From: Umezawaea beigongshangensis | GTDB lineage: Bacteria > Actinomycetota > Actinomycetes > Mycobacteriales > Pseudonocardiaceae | Assembly (NCBI RefSeq): GCF_016464305.1 | Contig: NZ_JAEIOJ010000008.1 | Coordinates: 111,181-175,180, forward strand | DNA length: 64,000 bases | Direction of reading: 5' to 3' | Shown: positions 60,247-64,000 of the stretch, piece after piece | Numbering within the stretch: position 1 is the stretch's first letter | Layout: the number at the start of each line of letters is the position of its first letter | Program-made: the position numbers and the translations under genes | Notes under the pieces: generated by a model | What the model was told of the DNA's origin: nothing | The model's database searches: none | What the model saw: the letters and a program-made list of their open reading frames with translations, nothing else

Positions 60247-60732
60247 ATGGCCAGCGACGCCCCCTCGGGACCGGTGGGCGCTGGACGGCTGGACGGCACC
60301 GACCGGCGCATCGTCGAGGCGCTGCGGGCCGACGGCCGGTTGTCGATGCGGGCGCTGGCCGGTCGGCTGCACATCTCCCGCGCCAGCGCGTACTCGCGGG
60401 TGGAGCGGCTGCACCGCGACGGCGTCATCACCGGCTACGCCGCGCTGGTGGACCCGGAGCGCTACGGCTTCGGCATCTCCGCCTACGTGTTCCTCACGAT
60501 CGGCCAGCACTCGTGGAAGACCGTGCGCGAGCGCGTGCTGGCGATCCCCGAGGTGTGGCACGCGGCGCTGGTGTCGGGTGAGCACGACCTGGTGCTCCTG
60601 GTGCGCGCGCACGACGCCGCCGCGCTGCGCGACCTGGTGCTGAACACGTTCCAGACGATCCCGGACGTGACGTCCAGCCACACCACGCTGATCCTGGACG
60701 AACCGGTCCGCCACGCGCCGGGAGCCGACTGA
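60247..60732 (+). CDS. bkdR: Lrp/AsnC-family regulator of the bkd operon (BkdR-like)
   Basis: 161 aa. HTH: LDGTDRRIVEALRADGRLSM with recognition helix HISRASAYSRVERL. RAM domain: VWHAALVSGEHDLVLLVRA. It is divergent from bkdA exactly as bkdR is in Streptomyces and Pseudomonas. The start is ATG 60247, possibly leaderless, since no strong Shine-Dalgarno is seen. Confidence 0.9.
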   Translation: MASDAPSGPVGAGRLDGTDRRIVEALRADGRLSMRALAGRLHISRASAYSRVERLHRDGVITGYAALVDPERYGFGISAYVFLTIGQHSWKTVRERVLAIPEVWHAALVSGEHDLVLLVRAHDAAALRDLVLNTFQTIPDVTSSHTTLILDEPVRHAPGAD

Positions 60733-60808
60733 CCGGGGTTCGCCGGGGCCGTGTTTGCCGGGAACGGGCACGGGTACCCGAACGCCTGTTCGAGTGAAGG
60801 GAGACGTC

Positions 60809-61021
60809 GTGACCACTCCGAACGAGCAGCCGGTGACGCCGAGTCCGGAGAAGGACCCGAGCGACTGGACGACCGGCGACGAGCCGATGACGGGTCCGCA
60901 GGAGTCCTACCTGCACACCCTCGCGCAGGAGGCGGGCACCGAGGTTCCCGAGGGGCTGACCAAGGCGTCGGCGTCCCAGCTGATCGACGAGTTGCAGCAG
61001 CGCACCGGCCGCGGAGCCTGA
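60809..61021 (+). CDS. DUF3072 small protein
   Basis: 70 aa acidic protein from GTG 60809 (GAAGGGAGA upstream). The core DWTTGDEPMTGPQESYLHTL, followed by AGTEVPEGLTKASASQLIDEL, matches DUF3072: a Pro-Gln-x-x-Tyr-Leu helix and a SAP-like LTKAxASxLID motif. Such domains are found in many actinobacteria, with no known role, though the SAP-like fold suggests nucleic acid contact. A hairpin follows the stop. Confidence 0.85.
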   Translation: MTTPNEQPVTPSPEKDPSDWTTGDEPMTGPQESYLHTLAQEAGTEVPEGLTKASASQLIDELQQRTGRGA

Positions 61022-61025
61022 GCAC

Positions 61026-61073
61026 GGGCGGTGGGCGGGACGGCGCGACCGCGCCGGCCCGTCCGCACCGCCC
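61026..61073. terminator. Hairpin between DUF3072 and DUF5313 genes
   Basis: GGGCGGTG (61026-61033) pairs with CACCGCCC (61066-61073), with further partial pairing inside. It lies in the 67-bp gap between two convergent genes. Confidence 0.6.
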
Positions 61074-61088
61074 GCAGCGGTTCCGTCG

Positions 61089-61499
61089 TCACGGGGTCCG
61101 GCGGTGGACGGCGTCGTAGCGGGCGGCGGCGTCCCCCGCGGCCTCCGCCCGCCTGGCCCTGCGCGTCCGCTCGGCCTCGCCGCGCGGGTAGCCGTACCGG
61201 CTGATGCGGTTCTCCGTGCTCTCCACCGCGTAGGACAGCGAGTAGTAGACGCCGACGACGAACCCGAGCGCGGACGAGGCCAGCGCCAGGGGCCACGGCG
61301 CTCCCAGTCCGAGGGCGAGGCCCAGCGCGATCACCACGACCAGCGGGGTCACCTGGACCAGCGACCGCAGCAGGAAGCGGGCGAACCAGGTGCGCGTGGT
61401 CAGGTCGTGGTGGACCCAGTCCCGGTGGCGCACCGGGAGCCGACCGCCGAAGGCGTACCACACCCACCGGACCGGACCGGGTCTCCGCAGTTCGCTCAC
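61089..61499 (-). CDS. DUF5313 membrane protein
   Basis: 136 aa from GTG 61499 (GGGGAGC 5 nt upstream). VRWVWYAFGGRLPVRHRDWV near the N-terminus and HHDLTTRTWFARFLLRSLVQ are the DUF5313 signature. Two helices follow (TPLVVVIALGLALGL and WPLALASSALGFVVGVYY), then a charged C-terminal tail rich in Arg and Ala. Function is unknown; the family is actinobacterial. It is divergent from the OhrR-like gene across 63 bp containing a palindrome. Confidence 0.85.
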   Translation of the reverse strand: MSELRRPGPVRWVWYAFGGRLPVRHRDWVHHDLTTRTWFARFLLRSLVQVTPLVVVIALGLALGLGAPWPLALASSALGFVVGVYYSLSYAVESTENRISRYGYPRGEAERTRRARRAEAAGDAAARYDAVHRRTP

Positions 61500-61531
61500 C
61501 AGACGCTCCCCGGTATCGTGCACACAAATGC

Positions 61532-61543
61532 TTGGTGCACCAA
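61532..61543. promoter_or_regulatory. Palindrome in front of the OhrR-like gene
   Basis: TTGGTGCACCAA is a perfect 12-bp palindrome midway between the divergent DUF5313 and OhrR-like starts, 19 bp from the latter. It is a likely autoregulatory site. Confidence 0.65.
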
Positions 61544-61562
61544 TCGTACATCGGGAGCTGCC

Positions 61563-62051
61563 GTGCCGTCCGAGCCCGCCGACCCCCTCGCGCTGGAGCG
61601 ACAGGTCTGCTTCGCGCTGTCCGTCGCGTCGCGGGGCGTCGTGGCGGTGTACCGGCCGATCCTGGCACCGCTGGGCCTGACCCACCCCCAGTACCTGGTG
61701 ATGCTGGCCCTGTGGCAGCGGGCGCCGATGTCGGTCAAGGAGCTGAGCGCCACCCTGGCCCTCGACCCCGGCACGCTGTCGCCCCTGCTGAAGCGGCTGG
61801 AGGCCGCCGGGTACGTGTCGCGGCAGCGCGACCGCTCCGACGAACGCGCGCTCGCCGTGACGCTCACCGGCACCGGCGCCGCGCTGCGGCGGCGGGCGCT
61901 GGAGGTCCCGGCGAAGGTCGTCGCCGCGCTCGGCGTGGAACCGGAGGAGCTGCAACGCCTGAACGAGGCGCTCGGCACGATCACCGCGGCGGCGCGGCGG
62001 GTCCGACCGCCGGACGGTCCCGGCCTCGCCGTGGGACGACCGGAGCAGTGA
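61563..62051 (+). CDS. ohrR: OhrR-like MarR-family peroxide-sensing regulator
   Basis: 162 aa from GTG 61563 (GGGAGC 6 nt upstream). LERQVCFALSVASRGVVAVYR (residues 11-31) contains Cys16 at the place of the peroxide-reactive Cys of OhrR. GLTHPQYLVMLALWQRAPMSVKEL, read in parts, and LDPGTLSPLLKRLEAAGYVSR, also in parts, are classic OhrR segments, and the wing is QRDRSDERALAVTLT. Organic hydroperoxides would oxidise Cys16 and release DNA. No ohr peroxidase gene is adjacent in the window, so the target may be the divergent DUF5313 gene or itself. Confidence 0.87.
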   Translation: MPSEPADPLALERQVCFALSVASRGVVAVYRPILAPLGLTHPQYLVMLALWQRAPMSVKELSATLALDPGTLSPLLKRLEAAGYVSRQRDRSDERALAVTLTGTGAALRRRALEVPAKVVAALGVEPEELQRLNEALGTITAAARRVRPPDGPGLAVGRPEQ

Positions 62052-62206
62052 CCACTGGGCCGAATGCCGAGTCGTCCGCGCGACACGGGTCGCGCCGCGA
62101 GGCGTCCGGCTCCGATGGCCTACTGCCGTCGGTGCCTCCCACCGGGCAGCAGTAGCATCACCGACGAACCGGTGTGCAATCCGGGTTGTCGTCCTGGGAG
62201 CAGCAG

Positions 62207-63892
62207 TTGACCGAGGAGAACCGGCAGATCGCCGGTCGCTACCGATTGACCGCACGACTCGGCGGCGGAGCGATGGGCGTGGTGTGGCGCGCTCAGGACG
62301 AACGCCTCCACCGCGTCGTCGCCGTCAAGGAGCTGTTGCTGCACAACAAGTTCGACGAGTCCGAATCGGACAAGGCGAAGCGGCGTGCCATGCGCGAGGC
62401 GCGCATCGCGGCCCGGTTGCAGCACCCCAACGCGATCACCGTCTACGACGCGGTCACCGACGACGGCCAGCCGTGGCTGATCATGGAGTACCTGCCGTCG
62501 CGCAGCCTCGCCCAGGTGCTCACCGACATGGGGACGCTGCCGCCGCACGAGGTCGCGGAGATCGGCAGCCAGGTCGCGTCGGCGCTCACCGCGGCGCACA
62601 AGGTCGGCATCGTGCACCGCGACGTCAAGCCGGGCAACATCCTGCTGAGCGACAACGGCGCGGTGAAGATCACCGACTTCGGCATCTCCCGCGCCACGGG
62701 CGACGTGACCGCGACCGCGACGGGCACCGCCGTCGGCACGCCCGCCTACTTCTCCCCCGAGGTGGCGCGCGGTGAGGACGCCGAGCAGTCCTCCGACGTG
62801 TTCTCCCTCGGCGCGACGCTCTACACCGCGGTCGAGGGCACTCCCCCGTTCGGCGTGGCGGACAACACCATCGCACTGCTGCACCGCGTCGCGGAGGGCA
62901 GGGTGCGTCCGCCGCAGAAGGCGGGCCTGCTCACCGACCTGCTGCTGACGATGCTCCGGGACGCCCCGACGGACCGGCCCACGATGGCGGAGGCCGCCGA
63001 GGCGCTGGCGTCGGTGGCGCGGCAGGCGCGCGAGGCCGAGGAGCCGACGTCCTTCGTCGCCCAGCCGGTGCAGCAGCCCGTCGAGAAGAAGGCCGAGAAG
63101 CCCACGGCGGTCGACGTGGCGCCGGTGGCCGCGACGCGCGTCGCCGAGCCGGTGGCGGAGCCCGAACCCGCGTCGAAACCCGAGCCGTCCGCGACTCCCG
63201 CCGCTGCACCGGTCGCCGCACCGGTCGCGGAGACGAAGCCGGAGCCCGCGGCGGCCCCGCCGGCCGCCGCGTCGACCCCGCCCCGGCCCGCGCGGACCGC
63301 CGAGGAGGACGAGCGCCGCAAGAGACTGATCTTCGTGGGGCTCGGTGTCGTCGTGGTGCTGATCGTGATCGCCGGTGTCGTCGCGCTGACGACCGCGGGG
63401 AACAGCGACGGCAACGCGGGCACCCCGCCGACGAGCAGCACGACGACGCAGCAGGAGCAGGGACAGCAGCCGGTGACGTCGGAGCAGCCGACGACGACGG
63501 AGCAGCCGACGACCGTGCCGACCACCACCGAGCCGGTCACCACGTCCGAGCCCCCGCCGACGACCACGGAGCAGCCCGCCGCGCAGCCGCGGACGCCGGA
63601 GCAGTTCATCACGGACTACTTCGCCGGGCTCATCGCCGACAAGCCGGGGACCTACGACAAGCTGAGCCCGTCGTTCAAGGCGGCCCTCGCGCCGTCCTAC
63701 GCCAACTACGAGGCGTTCTGGAACACCTACTCGGCCGTGCAGGCGACGAACGTGACCAGCCAGGGCGAGAACCGGGTGTCGGCCACGATCGTCTACACGC
63801 TCCAGGACGGCACCACGCAGACGGAGTCGCAGGTCTACTCGCTCGTGCCCAACGGCGACGGCTGGCTCATCAACACGCAGAACCCGTTCTGA
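62207..63892 (+). CDS. Transmembrane Ser/Thr protein kinase (PknB-like kinase domain)
   Basis: 561 aa from TTG 62207 (GGGAG 6 nt upstream; GTG 62174 is an in-frame alternative with no ribosome site). Kinase domain about 10-265: glycine loop LGGGAMG, Lys41 in VAVKE, HRDVKPGN catalytic loop, DFG, and a Thr-rich activation loop ending in TPAYFSPE. A Pro/Ala/Glu-rich juxtamembrane linker (about 285-370), one membrane helix (about 375-400), a Thr/Gln-rich extracellular linker and a C-terminal domain of about 90 residues (EQFITDYFAGLIADKPGTYD), possibly NTF2-like, follow. It lacks PASTA repeats, so its ligand differs from PknB. Confidence 0.93.
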   Translation: MTEENRQIAGRYRLTARLGGGAMGVVWRAQDERLHRVVAVKELLLHNKFDESESDKAKRRAMREARIAARLQHPNAITVYDAVTDDGQPWLIMEYLPSRSLAQVLTDMGTLPPHEVAEIGSQVASALTAAHKVGIVHRDVKPGNILLSDNGAVKITDFGISRATGDVTATATGTAVGTPAYFSPEVARGEDAEQSSDVFSLGATLYTAVEGTPPFGVADNTIALLHRVAEGRVRPPQKAGLLTDLLLTMLRDAPTDRPTMAEAAEALASVARQAREAEEPTSFVAQPVQQPVEKKAEKPTAVDVAPVAATRVAEPVAEPEPASKPEPSATPAAAPVAAPVAETKPEPAAAPPAAASTPPRPARTAEEDERRKRLIFVGLGVVVVLIVIAGVVALTTAGNSDGNAGTPPTSSTTTQQEQGQQPVTSEQPTTTEQPTTVPTTTEPVTTSEPPPTTTEQPAAQPRTPEQFITDYFAGLIADKPGTYDKLSPSFKAALAPSYANYEAFWNTYSAVQATNVTSQGENRVSATIVYTLQDGTTQTESQVYSLVPNGDGWLINTQNPF

Positions 63893-63896
63893 GGTG

Positions 63897-64000
63897 GGGG
63901 TGGGGGGGGGGGCGCGGCCGCCCCCCCCCCCCCCCCCCGGACCGGGGTGGGGACGCCCACCCGCGGGGGCCGGGGGCGGCCCCGGGGTGCCCCGGCCACC
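63897..64000. repeat. Extreme G/C homopolymer tract at the right edge
   Basis: Four bases after the kinase stop begin G runs (11 G at 63902-63912), then CGCGGCCG and 18 C (63921-63938), followed by more G/C-only sequence with very few A or T. It would fold into a very long G:C hairpin positioned as the kinase terminator, but homopolymers this long are also typical of sequencing or assembly error. I see no gene in it. Confidence 0.6.

Noticed and set aside
1..64000. tRNA, rRNA, insertion sequences, prophage or biosynthetic NRPS/PKS genes
   Set aside because: No cloverleaf, rRNA segment, transposase, integrase, ketosynthase or adenylation motif was recognised on either strand by reading; a covariance-model scan was not possible.

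Overview
The window is very GC-rich DNA with almost all third codon positions G or C, many GTG starts, leaderless-looking starts (a TAnnnT -10 box 6 to 8 nt before the start codon), and actinobacterial families (AftD arabinofuranosyltransferase, DUF2613, DUF3068, DUF5313, DUF3072, PcaIJ-type CoA transferase, a large LuxR ATPase regulator). I infer a filamentous actinomycete, most probably Pseudonocardiaceae (Saccharothrix/Lentzea/Actinosynnema type). This is a judgement from gene content, not from a marker gene. About 57 protein genes are supported. No rRNA, tRNA, transposase, phage gene or CRISPR array was found, so this looks like chromosomal backbone with modules typical of soil actinomycetes.

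Layout. 1-2651: a partial MFS exporter and a solute-binding/VWA protein. 2649-14707: a cell-envelope region with methyltransferases, AftD, a flippase-like protein, a polytopic membrane protein, the small DUF2613 protein, a condensation-fold protein, a GT4 glycosyltransferase and a DUF3068 protein. Several of these families sit near aftD in mycobacteria, so I read it as a conserved arabinan/envelope locus. 14977-17630: a degenerate amidase-fold protein and two lipoproteins. 17686-21772: a secreted GH9 cellulase with a perfect CebR-type operator and a secreted M14 carboxypeptidase preceded by a possible leader-peptide unit. 22227-30150: a LuxR/LAL regulator, a lipase, PPK2, and a MarR/MMPL exporter pair sharing operators. 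30098-38693: a GlxA-type AraC regulator and the complete protocatechuate branch pcaIJFHGBDC, divergent from an IclR regulator. 39459-44509: a polyol/sugar ABC operon with a dehydrogenase and a DeoR regulator.

44858-50666 is a carotenoid cluster (methyltransferase, Rieske protein, CrtB, CrtE, CrtI) without a lycopene cyclase in view. 50684-54354 holds a Ppx/GppA phosphatase, a SpoIIE-type PP2C, a MarR regulator and a STAS protein, some with altered key residues. 54470-60732 is a branched-chain amino-acid catabolic block: an Lrp regulator divergent from a Leu/Val-type dehydrogenase, then E2-E1beta-E1alpha of a branched-chain keto acid dehydrogenase divergent from a second Lrp regulator (BkdR-like). 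The end carries DUF3072, DUF5313, an OhrR-like regulator and a transmembrane Ser/Thr kinase, and stops in an extreme G/C homopolymer tract that may be a terminator or an assembly artefact.

The most unusual signal is an intergenic repeat: four separate loci each carry exactly three copies of a 13-bp core (GAGTTGAGCGTTC or close variant) at exactly 22-bp spacing. At three of the four loci the array starts 4-7 nt after a stop codon, in the sense direction of that gene. Other notable signals are the peptide-plus-two-hairpins unit upstream of the carboxypeptidase and several intact genes whose catalytic or phosphorylation residues are substituted.
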